From Desulfovibrio sp. (GTDB lineage Bacteria > Desulfobacterota > Desulfovibrionia > Desulfovibrionales > Desulfovibrionaceae), in contig JAITDR010000276.1 in assembly GCA_031282465.1 (NCBI GenBank), positions 1 to 14,072 of the forward strand: a stretch of DNA of 14,072 bases. The letters are read 5' to 3'. The translations under genes were made by a program, and so were the position numbers. Positions 7,662 to 13,976 of this stretch are shown one piece after another (position 1 is the first letter of the stretch; the number at the start of each line of letters is the position of its first letter). The notes below the pieces were generated by a model. The model had not been told where the DNA came from, made no database searches, and worked only from the letters and a program-made list of their open reading frames with translations.

Positions 7662-8156
7662 TCAGTTGTGTCGCCCGCATTCCGATGCCCGCCCACACAA
7701 AATGTCCAGTCCGTGGCCGATTTCGTCGATGACGCTCAGCAGGCATTCGCGCACGGCTGCGGGGCTGCCGGGCAGGTTGACGATCAAGGATCCGCCGCGG
7801 ATGCCGGCCGTTGCCCGGCTCAGCACGGCCCGGCGCGTTTTTTCAAAACTCACGGCCCGCATGACTTCGGGAATGCCGGGGCAAAGGCGTTCGACCGCGT
7901 CCAGCGTGGCTTCGGGTGTAACGTCGCGGGGGGCAAATCCCGTGCCCCCTGTAGTCAGAATCAATTCCGCCCTTTGTTCATCCGCCAGCCGTTTCAGTTC
8001 ATCGGCAATACACTTCCGCTCGTCGGGAAGAATCGCGTAGTGTACGGTTTCGTAGCCTTTGCTTTTCAAGATTGCCGCGGCTTCCGGGCCGGAAGCGTCT
8101 TCACGTCCGCCGGCAAATCCCGTGTCGCTTATGGTCAGAACCGCCGCTCTGTACAT
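7662..8156 (-). CDS. mogA: Molybdopterin adenylyltransferase, MogA/MoaB family
   Basis: Adenylylates molybdopterin to MPT-AMP, the activated form used for molybdate insertion by MoeA. The 164-residue single-domain protein has the family hallmarks: an N-terminal strand LTISD (7-11) followed by D-A-S-G-P (20-24), the molybdopterin-binding TTGGTGFAPRDVTPEAT at 68-84 with Asp78, and GGSLIVNLPGSP at 121-132. Length fits stand-alone MogA/MoaB. The ATG at 8156 has AAGGAG 8 nt upstream, inside the end of the MOSC gene, which stops only 3 nt before it, so the two are surely co-transcribed. MogA and MoaB paralogues are hard to separate by eye; the position next to moaA/moaC supports a Moco role either way. 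MoeA is not in the window. Confidence 0.88.
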   Translation of the reverse strand: MYRAAVLTISDTGFAGGREDASGPEAAAILKSKGYETVHYAILPDERKCIADELKRLADEQRAELILTTGGTGFAPRDVTPEATLDAVERLCPGIPEVMRAVSFEKTRRAVLSRATAGIRGGSLIVNLPGSPAAVRECLLSVIDEIGHGLDILCGRASECGRHN

Positions 8157-8159
8157 GCT

Positions 8160-8597
8160 TTATGCTCCTTCGAGGACGCGCATTTCATCGCCGACGCCGA
8201 CCGTACCGCCCCGCAGTACCCCGGCAAACACGCCTTGTGTGGGCATGATACACTCGCCCATAGTCTGAAAAATACGGCAGGGTCTGCTGCATTCCTTGCC
8301 GATTTGCGTAATTTCAAGCAGGGCGTCGGCGCAAGCCAGGCGCGTTCCCACCGGTAACCCGGCAAAGTCGATGCCGGAGGCGACGATATTTTCACCAAAG
8401 CACCCGTAAGTGACCGGCGCGCCCTTGGCGCGGAACTTTTCGAGTTGTTCATACGAAAGCAGACTGACCTGGCGCAGACCCGCTCCCGCATGGGCGTCCC
8501 GGTCCAGACCGTGGTTCACGACCAATGTTGCCGAAAACACGTTTGTTTTGGGCGTGCCTTTTTTGTCGCTTATGCAGACCGCCTTGATTTCAGCCAT
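8160..8597 (-). CDS. Stand-alone MOSC-domain protein
   Basis: MOSC domains occur at the C-terminus of Moco sulfurase and in YiiM/YuaD-type proteins; they are thought to carry sulfur or bind the cofactor, and small stand-alone versions have no settled function. This 145-residue protein is essentially one MOSC domain: H-x-G near 36-38, the FGENIV block at 67-72, and the G-K-E-C-S-R-P-C-R-I segment with Cys103 and Cys107, plus Cys116. The C-terminal GVFAGVLRGGTVGVGD is also typical. The ATG at 8597 has an AAGGAT-like site about 10 nt upstream. It lies between moaA and mogA on the same strand, which ties it to molybdenum-cofactor maturation or delivery; that link is contextual. Confidence 0.85.
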   Translation of the reverse strand: MAEIKAVCISDKKGTPKTNVFSATLVVNHGLDRDAHAGAGLRQVSLLSYEQLEKFRAKGAPVTYGCFGENIVASGIDFAGLPVGTRLACADALLEITQIGKECSRPCRIFQTMGECIMPTQGVFAGVLRGGTVGVGDEMRVLEGA

Positions 8598-8672
8598 AGC
8601 GTAGTATCCTTATATTCGGTTTGAGAACAGGCGGGTATACTGTTGCCGTTGGAGCCGCCCCGCCGGCGAACC

Positions 8673-9707
8673 TCAGCCGCCTATGCCGTGCATCAAAAAG
8701 CGTTGTCCTGAATTTTCCGGCGCAACGTTGCCGAACGCGTGCGTTTGCGGTTTTTCCCTGACCGCCTTGCGCAGGGCCGCGATGATTGCAGCGTCGTTTG
8801 CGCCGCCGCGTAAAAGAGGCTTGAGTTCCACGCCGACGTCGCTGTGCAGGCAGCTTTTCAGGAAACCCCCGGAGGTCAGGCGTATCCTGTTGCACTGCCG
8901 GCAGAACATGTTGCTGACGGCGGAAATAAAACCTACGCTCCCGGTGTAGCCGGACACGCGGAAGTACTCCGCCGGGCCGTTCCCTGTGACATCGTCCACT
9001 GCCGTCAGCGGGCCGAAGTCCCGCTCAATCACGGCACGTATCTCGTGCGGCGGAACGCCTGTGCAGGTCATGCCGAGGCCGACGGGCATAAGTTCGATAA
9101 AGCGCAAATGGTAGCCGTTCTCCAGAGCAAAACGCGTCAGATCCGGCAAATCGTCGTCATTGTAGGTTCGTAACGGCACGACATTGATCTTGACTGTTAT
9201 CCCGGCCTTCGCGGCGGCGACCATAACCGGCAATACCGGCTCGGGCCCGGCCCGCGTCCTGCTTACGGCGGCATAATGTTCAGGGTTCAGAGAATTCAGG
9301 CTGAAGTTGATGCCGCTTACGCCTATGTCGGCCAATTCTTCCACATACGGGGCAAGCAGGGTACCGTTGCTGGTCAAGGTAACCCGGTCGACGCCGGGTA
9401 TGCGTTTCAGGCGACGGATAAAAGCGACTGCGCCTTTGCGGCACAACGGTTCGCCTCCGGTAATCTTGAAGCGGTATATACCCAGACCGCTCATGATGCG
9501 GCACAGGCGCAGCAGTTCCTCGTAGGTCGTCAGTTCCCTGTGCGGCATGTACGGCGCTCCGTCCGGGGGCATACAGTACACGCACCGGAAGTTGCAGCGG
9601 TCCGTAAGCGACAGGCGCAGGTAGTTGATTGTGCGCCCGTAAGCGTCAATCAATTTTGCTTCCGCGCGCAACGACGCATTGTCACGGTCGGGGTCGTGTG
9701 TACTCAC
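8673..9707 (-). CDS. moaA: GTP 3',8-cyclase MoaA (radical SAM)
   Basis: Radical-SAM enzyme that rearranges GTP to the 3',8-cyclic intermediate that MoaC turns into cPMP. From the GTG at 9707 it is 344 residues, normal for MoaA. The SAM cluster motif C-x3-C-x2-C is Cys38/Cys42/Cys45, the G-G-E-P SAM motif is at 84-87, and the C-terminal cluster that holds GTP is Cys269/Cys272/Cys286 (C-x2-C-x13-C). The protein ends in the Gly-Gly typical of MoaA. One unusual residue is Asn138 in SLNSL, where most MoaA proteins have Asp. The frame is open further upstream into moaC, but the GTG overlapping the moaC end by 26 nt is plausible (AGGCGG about 8 nt before). A TTG nearer LIDAYGR is the alternative. 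The MOSC gene follows after 75 nt. Confidence 0.93.
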   Translation of the reverse strand: MSTHDPDRDNASLRAEAKLIDAYGRTINYLRLSLTDRCNFRCVYCMPPDGAPYMPHRELTTYEELLRLCRIMSGLGIYRFKITGGEPLCRKGAVAFIRRLKRIPGVDRVTLTSNGTLLAPYVEELADIGVSGINFSLNSLNPEHYAAVSRTRAGPEPVLPVMVAAAKAGITVKINVVPLRTYNDDDLPDLTRFALENGYHLRFIELMPVGLGMTCTGVPPHEIRAVIERDFGPLTAVDDVTGNGPAEYFRVSGYTGSVGFISAVSNMFCRQCNRIRLTSGGFLKSCLHSDVGVELKPLLRGGANDAAIIAALRKAVREKPQTHAFGNVAPENSGQRFLMHGIGG

Positions 9708-10152
9708 CGCTTTTGCCGCCTGTTTTTCGCAAAAGCCGTACCTCGGATATTTCCATGCCTTTATCCGCGGCCTTGCACATGTCGTATATGGTGAGCAGCG
9801 CAACCGCAACGCCGGTGAGCGCTTCCATTTCCACACCGGTTTGTCCGGTTGCCCTGACGCTGCATCGAACGCGTATGCCGGCGTCCTCGGGAAACAGTTC
9901 CACCTTGCAGCCGGCGACAGACAGGGGATGACACAGGGGAATAAGGTCTGCGGTGCGCTTCAACGCGCTGATCCCGGCCAGTTGCGCCGTTGTCGACACA
10001 TTGCCTTTGGCGCAGGAACCCTCCTTAACCTGCTGCAGGGCAGTTGCGGACATGGCGATGAAGCCCTCGGCCTCGGCCGTGCGGTGCGTGATCTGCTTGT
10101 CTCCGACATCCACCATCATCACGTTGCCTTGGGCGTCTATATGGCTCGACAT
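9682..10152 (-). CDS. moaC: Cyclic pyranopterin monophosphate synthase MoaC
   Basis: Converts the MoaA product into cyclic pyranopterin monophosphate, the first stable Moco precursor. The 156-residue protein matches the family throughout: M-V-D-V-x-x-K-x-x-T-x-R at the start, the KGNVSTTAQLAGI block with Lys49, the TADLIPLCHPL motif with His75, GVEMEALTG at 106-114, and IYDMCKA with Asp124 and Lys127 as the likely catalytic pair. The ATG at 10152 has GGAGA 8 nt upstream; the frame stays open to 10290 but the extension is unlike MoaC. It is the first gene of the minus-strand Moco operon and overlaps moaA by 26 nt. Confidence 0.94.
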   Translation of the reverse strand: MSSHIDAQGNVMMVDVGDKQITHRTAEAEGFIAMSATALQQVKEGSCAKGNVSTTAQLAGISALKRTADLIPLCHPLSVAGCKVELFPEDAGIRVRCSVRATGQTGVEMEALTGVAVALLTIYDMCKAADKGMEISEVRLLRKTGGKSGEYTRPRP

Positions 10153-10201
10153 CGGTGTTCTCCGTATACGGTAGGGAACTGCGGGATTTCCTCGACAAAC
10201 T

Positions 10202-10232
10202 GCCGGGTACGTTTCCGGCGGGCGCCTGCGCC
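10202..10232 (-). other. two adjacent hairpins in the moaC leader
   Basis: In the minus-strand leader, GGCG, loop CAGG, CGCC (10232-10221) is followed by GCCGG, 8-nt loop, CCGGC (10219-10202). Both stems are perfect and GC-rich. They fall between the predicted start of transcription (~10247) and the moaC start codon. The leader is near 95 nt; I cannot match it to the Moco riboswitch by eye. Confidence 0.4.
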
Positions 10233-10253
10233 GCAATGCAGACGCCGTGTCGG

Positions 10254-10283
10254 ATGATAAGAGAGTAAGTCTTCTGCCTTCAA
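10254..10283 (-). promoter_or_regulatory. candidate sigma70 promoter for the moaC operon
   Basis: On the minus strand TTGAAG (10283-10278), an 18-nt spacer, then TATCAT (10259-10254). The -10 matches the consensus at 5 of 6 bases and the -35 at 4 of 6. It would start transcription near 10247, about 95 nt before moaC. Confidence 0.4.
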
Positions 10284-10444
10284 CGCGCAATACTTTTTAC
10301 GCGGGCGGCGGGCGCGTGTTACGCCCGGATTCCCGCTGCCGTGTCGCCTCCGTGGGAGAAAGATCGTCGGGGACGGTCACCGGGCGCTTGCTGCAGTTGC
10401 CGCATTATACCCGCGGGAGTAAGGACGTGAAAGGACGGGGACGG

Positions 10445-10473
10445 TTGACAGGCTCTTGCAAAAAGAGCAGATT
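10445..10473 (+). promoter_or_regulatory. candidate promoter of the aminotransferase gene
   Basis: A consensus TTGACA (10445-10450) is followed 17 nt later by CAGATT (10468-10473), a poor -10. It lies 98 nt before the start codon. The spacer and -10 overlap the hairpin/T-tract below, so the two readings compete. Confidence 0.3.
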
Positions 10474-10476
10474 TTT
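10452..10476 (+). terminator. hairpin plus T-tract in the aminotransferase leader
   Basis: GCTCTT (10452-10457) pairs with AAGAGC (10463-10468) around GCAAA, followed by AGATTTTT (T's at 10472-10476). This has terminator form and sits 72 nt upstream of the start codon, so it could be an attenuator or could stop read-through from upstream. No leader peptide rich in branched-chain residues is evident. Confidence 0.4.
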
Positions 10477-10547
10477 GTCTGTTGCCGGCGGCGGCCGAGG
10501 CGGTTTTGCAAAAAAACAGCCGCAGCGCCGGGGAAGAGGAGAACATC

Positions 10548-11630
10548 ATGCAGATAGAGTATCGACTATTGCCGAAACACGAACGAAAAAGCCCCCCGCC
10601 GCAAGGCACGGTTCTCTCTTTCGGCATGCTGAGAACCAATCATATGTTTGTGATGGAGTATGCCGACAATGCCTGGCACAACGCCCGCATCGTCCCTTAC
10701 GCGCCTTTTTCCCTGATGCCGGGCTCTATGTGTTTTCATTACGGTCAGTGTTTTTTTGAAGGCGTCAAGGCCTTCAAGCATGAGGACGGGGAAATTTATA
10801 TCTTCCGGCCGGAGCAAAACGCGGCGCGCATGAATCATTCCGCCGAGGTACTGTGCATGCCTTTCGTCCCGGTTGAAGTACAACTCGACGCCATCCATCG
10901 TCTGGTCGACGTGGAAAGGGACTGGTGTCCATCTGAGCCGCAATCTTCACTGTACATCAGACCTTTTATGTTCGCTACGCAGGATTCTTTGGGCGTCAAA
11001 CCCAGTGCGACATTGATCTATTGCATTATACTTTCCCCGAGCGGCGCGTATTACAAGGGCGGATTCAACCATGCCGTGCGGCTGCTCATTACGAAAAAGT
11101 ATCATCGCGCAGTCTCCGGCGGCACCGGGTCGGCCAAGGCCGCCGGCAACTACGCCGCCTCCATACGGCCGCAGATTTACGCGCAGAGTTTCGGCGTGGA
11201 CCAAGTGCTTTACCTCAGCGCGGACAACACCTGCATTGAAGAAGTCGGCACTATGAATCATTATCATGTGCTGAGAGACGGCACCTTCATTATTCCCGAG
11301 TTCAGCGATTCCATACTTCGCGCGGTAACTTCGGTATCGGTGCTGGAATTGGCCGCGGCAGGCAAAATCAAGGCGCGCCGGGAAGTGGTGCGTCTGGACG
11401 CGTTTATTGACGGCATACGCTCCGGAGAAATCATCGAAGCCGGCGGATTCGGAACGGCCGCCGTCGTCAGCCCGGTGGGAGGCTACGTTTTTGAAGACGG
11501 CACGGAACTGGTTGTCGGCGATGGAGGAATAGGCGGACATTCGCGCAGGCTGTATGAAATGTACACGTCGATTCAGACCGGCAAAGCCCCGGCACCACAA
11601 GGGTGGTTGAGCAAGGTTCCCCGTTTTTGA
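10548..11630 (+). CDS. ilvE: Branched-chain amino acid aminotransferase
   Basis: PLP enzyme that interconverts Leu/Ile/Val and their 2-oxo acids, the last step of their synthesis. The 360 residues match the larger fold-type-IV BCAT class: FHYGQCFFEGVKAF near the start, YIRPFMFATQDSLGV, then GSAKAAGNYAAS, where Lys197 is the Schiff-base lysine. DQVLYLSADNTCIEEVGTMN follows, and a C-terminal GFGTAAVVSPVG. The ATG at 10548 has a strong AGGAG 7 nt upstream; the frame opens earlier at 10482 but that extension is not family-like. It is transcribed alone, divergent from moaC and convergent with the hydrolase gene. Specificity for branched-chain amino acids is inferred from family. Confidence 0.92.
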   Translation: MQIEYRLLPKHERKSPPPQGTVLSFGMLRTNHMFVMEYADNAWHNARIVPYAPFSLMPGSMCFHYGQCFFEGVKAFKHEDGEIYIFRPEQNAARMNHSAEVLCMPFVPVEVQLDAIHRLVDVERDWCPSEPQSSLYIRPFMFATQDSLGVKPSATLIYCIILSPSGAYYKGGFNHAVRLLITKKYHRAVSGGTGSAKAAGNYAASIRPQIYAQSFGVDQVLYLSADNTCIEEVGTMNHYHVLRDGTFIIPEFSDSILRAVTSVSVLELAAAGKIKARREVVRLDAFIDGIRSGEIIEAGGFGTAAVVSPVGGYVFEDGTELVVGDGGIGGHSRRLYEMYTSIQTGKAPAPQGWLSKVPRF

Positions 11631-11638
11631 AGGGGAAC
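11616..11638 (+). other. hairpin around the aminotransferase stop codon
   Basis: GTTCCCC (11616-11622) pairs with GGGGAAC (11632-11638), a perfect 7-bp stem. The TGA stop lies in its 9-nt loop. No T-run follows on either strand, so it is not a standard intrinsic terminator; it may still stabilise the mRNA 3' end in the 65-nt convergent gap. Confidence 0.35.
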
Positions 11639-11695
11639 GTATCGCCCCGAAGCGGGAACGGCCGGACCGGGACAACTCCCCGCCCGGCGGCGTGT

Positions 11696-12238
11696 TCAAC
11701 GGAGCAGAGCGGAAATGCGTTTGAAGGCCGGAGCGGTTGCGCTTTCAAGCAGTTCAAAAAGTATCTGCTCGTAGGTAACGATCAGGGCGCCTTCGCGTTC
11801 AGCCCGTTTCAAAGCCGCTTTTTTGTCGTATATTCTGCGCGACCCGGTGCAGTCCGCTGTGAACAGAACGCCGTAGCCTTCTGCCAGCAGGTCCGTCGCC
11901 GTTTGTAAAACGCAGACGTGCGCCTCAGCTCCGCAGAGAATGACGTTTTTGCGGTTCACTGATTGCAGCGCGTTGCGGAATCCTTCGCTGCCCCAGCAAC
12001 TGAAGGTCATTTTTTCGCAAGGCAGGGCATCGCCCGTTACCTCCTTGATCTCCGGCACCGTGTCGCCGAGCCCTTTGGGATACTGCCGGCTGATGATGAC
12101 GGGAACCTTCAGTTCCTTAAGGCCGGCCAGCAGTATACGCGAGGAACGGACCAAGTCTGCAGACTCGTGTACGGCCGGTATGAGCCGTTCCTGGTAATCA
12201 ATGGCGACGGCTGCAACGGTATCGGCATAAATGCGCAT
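11696..12238 (-). CDS. Isochorismatase-like cysteine hydrolase
   Basis: Member of the isochorismatase/nicotinamidase superfamily, which hydrolyses small amides or ethers by a Cys-Asp-Lys triad. The 180-residue product shows the triad: Asp14 in AIDYQERL, Lys76 in CEKMTFSCW, and Cys109 in LCGAEAHVCV. Glu105-Ala106 precedes the Cys, where the family has a conserved cis-peptide. It resembles the YcaC-type group more than pyrazinamidases, because no clear metal-binding D-x-H is visible. The substrate is unknown. The ATG at 12238 has AAGGAG about 9 nt upstream; the frame runs open far upstream but only as antisense of the glycosyltransferase gene. It is a single gene, divergent from the glycosyltransferase. 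Confidence 0.88.
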   Translation of the reverse strand: MRIYADTVAAVAIDYQERLIPAVHESADLVRSSRILLAGLKELKVPVIISRQYPKGLGDTVPEIKEVTGDALPCEKMTFSCWGSEGFRNALQSVNRKNVILCGAEAHVCVLQTATDLLAEGYGVLFTADCTGSRRIYDKKAALKRAEREGALIVTYEQILFELLESATAPAFKRISALLR

Positions 12239-12250
12239 GGTTTCAACTCC

Positions 12251-12278
12251 TTGATGTGATGTGTCGTCTGTATACGAT
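12251..12278 (+). promoter_or_regulatory. candidate promoter for the glycosyltransferase
   Basis: TTGATG (12251-12256), 16 nt, TACGAT (12273-12278); each box matches at 4 of 6 bases. On the opposite strand TTGTCT, 15 nt, TATACA overlaps it and could serve the hydrolase gene. Both are weak calls in the 111-nt divergent gap. Confidence 0.25.
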
Positions 12279-12349
12279 TTGCGACGGGGAGACAAGGTCG
12301 GGTCCCACCCCCACGGCGAGCCTCTTTCCCTTGAACCTGTGAGCGGCCG

Positions 12350-13411
12350 GTGAAAATTTTTTATTACCTGAGTCCCTATATCAGCCACTTTACAGCCGGT
12401 CTGGAGTATCTGGAGTGCCTCCGCTCCCTGGGACACGACGTGCGCGACAATCTCGCGGAAGGGACGAACCCGTCTGCGCCGCTTCAGGTGTTGTCTGAAG
12501 ACCTGTGTCGTTTCGCGCTGCACGCCGATGCGGTTATCCTGCATGACGACCCGCTCAACTTTGAAAGTATTTTCGCAAGATTGCCCTTTTTGGAAAAAAA
12601 ACGATGTATTGCCTACGTTCCCTGGGAAAACGAACTGCTCAGCCCGCTGTTTATCCCGCCTCTGCAACGGGTGAGTGAGGTCTGGACCTGTTCCGAGTTC
12701 AGCCTGGCCGCCGTCGCTCCGCATGTGCGTATCTGTTCGCTTTTGCCGCATTTGGTGCGGAGGGCGGGCAATCCCGACATGCCGTGGTATCGGGAGTGGC
12801 TGCGCGAGCGCGGCGCACAGGACGACTTTATTTTTCTTTCCGTGCTGGACGCCGTCAATCCGCGCAAAAATCTGCGCGGACTGCTCACGGCCTTCGGCCT
12901 GCTGCGCGGGCGTATACGTAAACCTGTACGTCTGCTTATCAAGCAATACCGCCTGAACATAGATGTAGCAGGGGCAGCAGGAGTATTGAATTTGCCGGAA
13001 ACGCTTTCGGCGGAGCGCATGGCGGCCTTGTATGCCGGTTGCGGGGCGTATGTGAGTGCCCATCATGCCGAAGGTTGGGGTTTGGGGTTGTCTTCCGCCA
13101 TGGCCTACGGCAAACCGGCTATAGCCACGGCATATTCCGGCAATATGCAGTTTATGGATGAGAAGAACAGCATACCGATACCTTATGTCACGGCTCCGGT
13201 GTCGGAGGAGATGATTGCGCGCATTCCGCTGTTCACGGCCGAGATGCGCTGGGCGGAGCCGGACATGGCCGCCTTGGTCGAGGCCATGCGCAAAGCGGCT
13301 GAAGGGCGTTTGCCGGCGGATTTGCCCGCGCGCGCGGCTGAAATTACCCGCACGTACGGACCGGAGCGTATAAGCGCCCGCCTGCAGGACTTATTGGCTG
13401 CGCGGCCGTAA
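12350..13411 (+). CDS. Glycosyltransferase, GT4-like (GT-B fold)
   Basis: Predicted cytoplasmic or membrane-associated transferase of a sugar from an NDP-sugar, probably for surface polysaccharide or lipopolysaccharide. The 353 residues have the GT-B pattern: an N-terminal MKIFYYLSPY strand, a middle FIFLSVLDAVNPRKN block opening the donor domain, and HHAEGWGLGLSSAMAYGKPAIATAYSGN. In that last motif Glu241 is present, but the second Glu of EX7E is replaced by Ser249. The donor and acceptor sugars cannot be told from sequence. The start is a GTG at 12350 with only a weak GAGCGG upstream; no better start exists nearby. It appears to be a lone gene; no other polysaccharide genes are in the window. 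Confidence 0.85.
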   Translation: MKIFYYLSPYISHFTAGLEYLECLRSLGHDVRDNLAEGTNPSAPLQVLSEDLCRFALHADAVILHDDPLNFESIFARLPFLEKKRCIAYVPWENELLSPLFIPPLQRVSEVWTCSEFSLAAVAPHVRICSLLPHLVRRAGNPDMPWYREWLRERGAQDDFIFLSVLDAVNPRKNLRGLLTAFGLLRGRIRKPVRLLIKQYRLNIDVAGAAGVLNLPETLSAERMAALYAGCGAYVSAHHAEGWGLGLSSAMAYGKPAIATAYSGNMQFMDEKNSIPIPYVTAPVSEEMIARIPLFTAEMRWAEPDMAALVEAMRKAAEGRLPADLPARAAEITRTYGPERISARLQDLLAARP

Positions 13412-13505
13412 CGCACTACCCGGCAGGCAGATAAGGTCAATCGCCCGGCTGTCGTTTCCCATGCCGGAACGTGCCGGTGTCGCGGACCACAACCAAAAGA
13501 GATTC

Positions 13506-13534
13506 TTGACATATGCGGCAAGTCCGCATATAAA
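13506..13534 (+). promoter_or_regulatory. strong sigma70 promoter of tRNA-Gly with embedded dyad
   Basis: TTGACA (13506-13511), a 17-nt spacer, then TATAAA (13529-13534). The -35 is consensus and the -10 has one mismatch. It should start transcription near 13541, about 40 nt before the tRNA. A perfect inverted repeat, ATATGCGG (13511-13518) and CCGCATAT (13524-13531) around CAAGT, spans the spacer and reaches into both boxes. Confidence 0.7.
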
Positions 13535-13580
13535 CCTTCTCATGCTGGACGCTTGACTGTTCCGGCATTGCCGACACGGA

Positions 13581-13655
13581 GCGGGAATAGTTCAACGGTA
13601 GAGCGCAAGCTTCCCAAGCTTGAAGTTGCGGGTTCGAATCCCGTTTCCCGCTCCA
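13581..13655 (+). tRNA. tRNA-Gly (anticodon CCC)
   Basis: Full cloverleaf of 75 nt with CCA encoded. The acceptor GCGGGAA pairs with TTCCCGC, the D arm is GTTC/GAGC, the anticodon stem CAAGC/GCTTG holds loop TTCCCAA with anticodon CCC, and the T arm is GCGGG-TTCGAAT-CCCGT (one G-U pair). The discriminator is T73, the expected bacterial tRNA-Gly identity base, with C35 and C36. It reads GGG codons. It stands alone behind its own promoter. Confidence 0.97.
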
Positions 13656-13976
13656 GATTTCAAAACAGCCGATTGCGATACAGCCGGAAACAGCTTTCCC
13701 GGCAAGGGGATGTGCAAAACAGGCTGCACCGGACCCGGTTGAAAAATCCAAAGACCGCCTATCTTCTTGGGGATACTTACGCAAATACGTCATCGTCCCT
13801 GAAGAATACAATTTACCGTCGTATCTCACCCACAATAAACGCGGAAAAAATTTTTCGTTTGAACGCGCGGCCGTCCGGGCGACGTTTCAACATTGTGCGG
13901 TTTGTCTGCCGGAACAGTACGGCATATGGGAAAAATCCGCCCGAAAGGGTCAACATGAAAAAAGGATCTCACGCAG
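13656..13976. other. non-coding stretch between tRNA-Gly and nfo
   Basis: These 321 nt hold no credible gene. Visible elements are a bulged hairpin (GCCGGAAA at 13683-13690 with TTTCCCGGC at 13695-13703) without a T-run, and an AT-rich dyad at 13837-13860 (AAACG, CGTTT outer arms, A-tract/T-tract core). A weak candidate nfo promoter is TTGTCT (13902-13907), 17 nt, TATGGG (13925-13930). I see no clear tRNA terminator. Confidence 0.5.

Noticed and set aside
7311..8357. 348-aa plus-strand frame across mogA and MOSC
   Set aside because: Antisense to conserved mogA and MOSC; no motif and no plausible start context.
10153..10250. Named Moco riboswitch call
   Set aside because: The leader is structured, but I could not align it to the conserved core of the motif, so it is reported only as hairpins.
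10947..11699. 250-aa minus-strand frame opposite the aminotransferase gene
   Set aside because: Shadow of a gene with an intact PLP-lysine motif; no family resemblance.
12239..13066. Long N-terminal extension of the isochorismatase-like frame
   Set aside because: It is antisense to the glycosyltransferase; the family sequence begins at the ATG at 12238, which has AAGGAG upstream.
13656..13700. Integration-site (att) duplication next to the tRNA-Gly 3' end
   Set aside because: tRNA 3' ends are common integration sites, but no integrase gene or repeat of the tRNA 3' end is present in the window.
13437..13835. 132-aa minus-strand frame antisense to the tRNA, containing GKRDSNPQLQAWEACALP
   Set aside because: This peptide is what the reverse complement of tRNA-Gly encodes; it recurs in databases as a spurious protein. 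The tRNA cloverleaf is complete.
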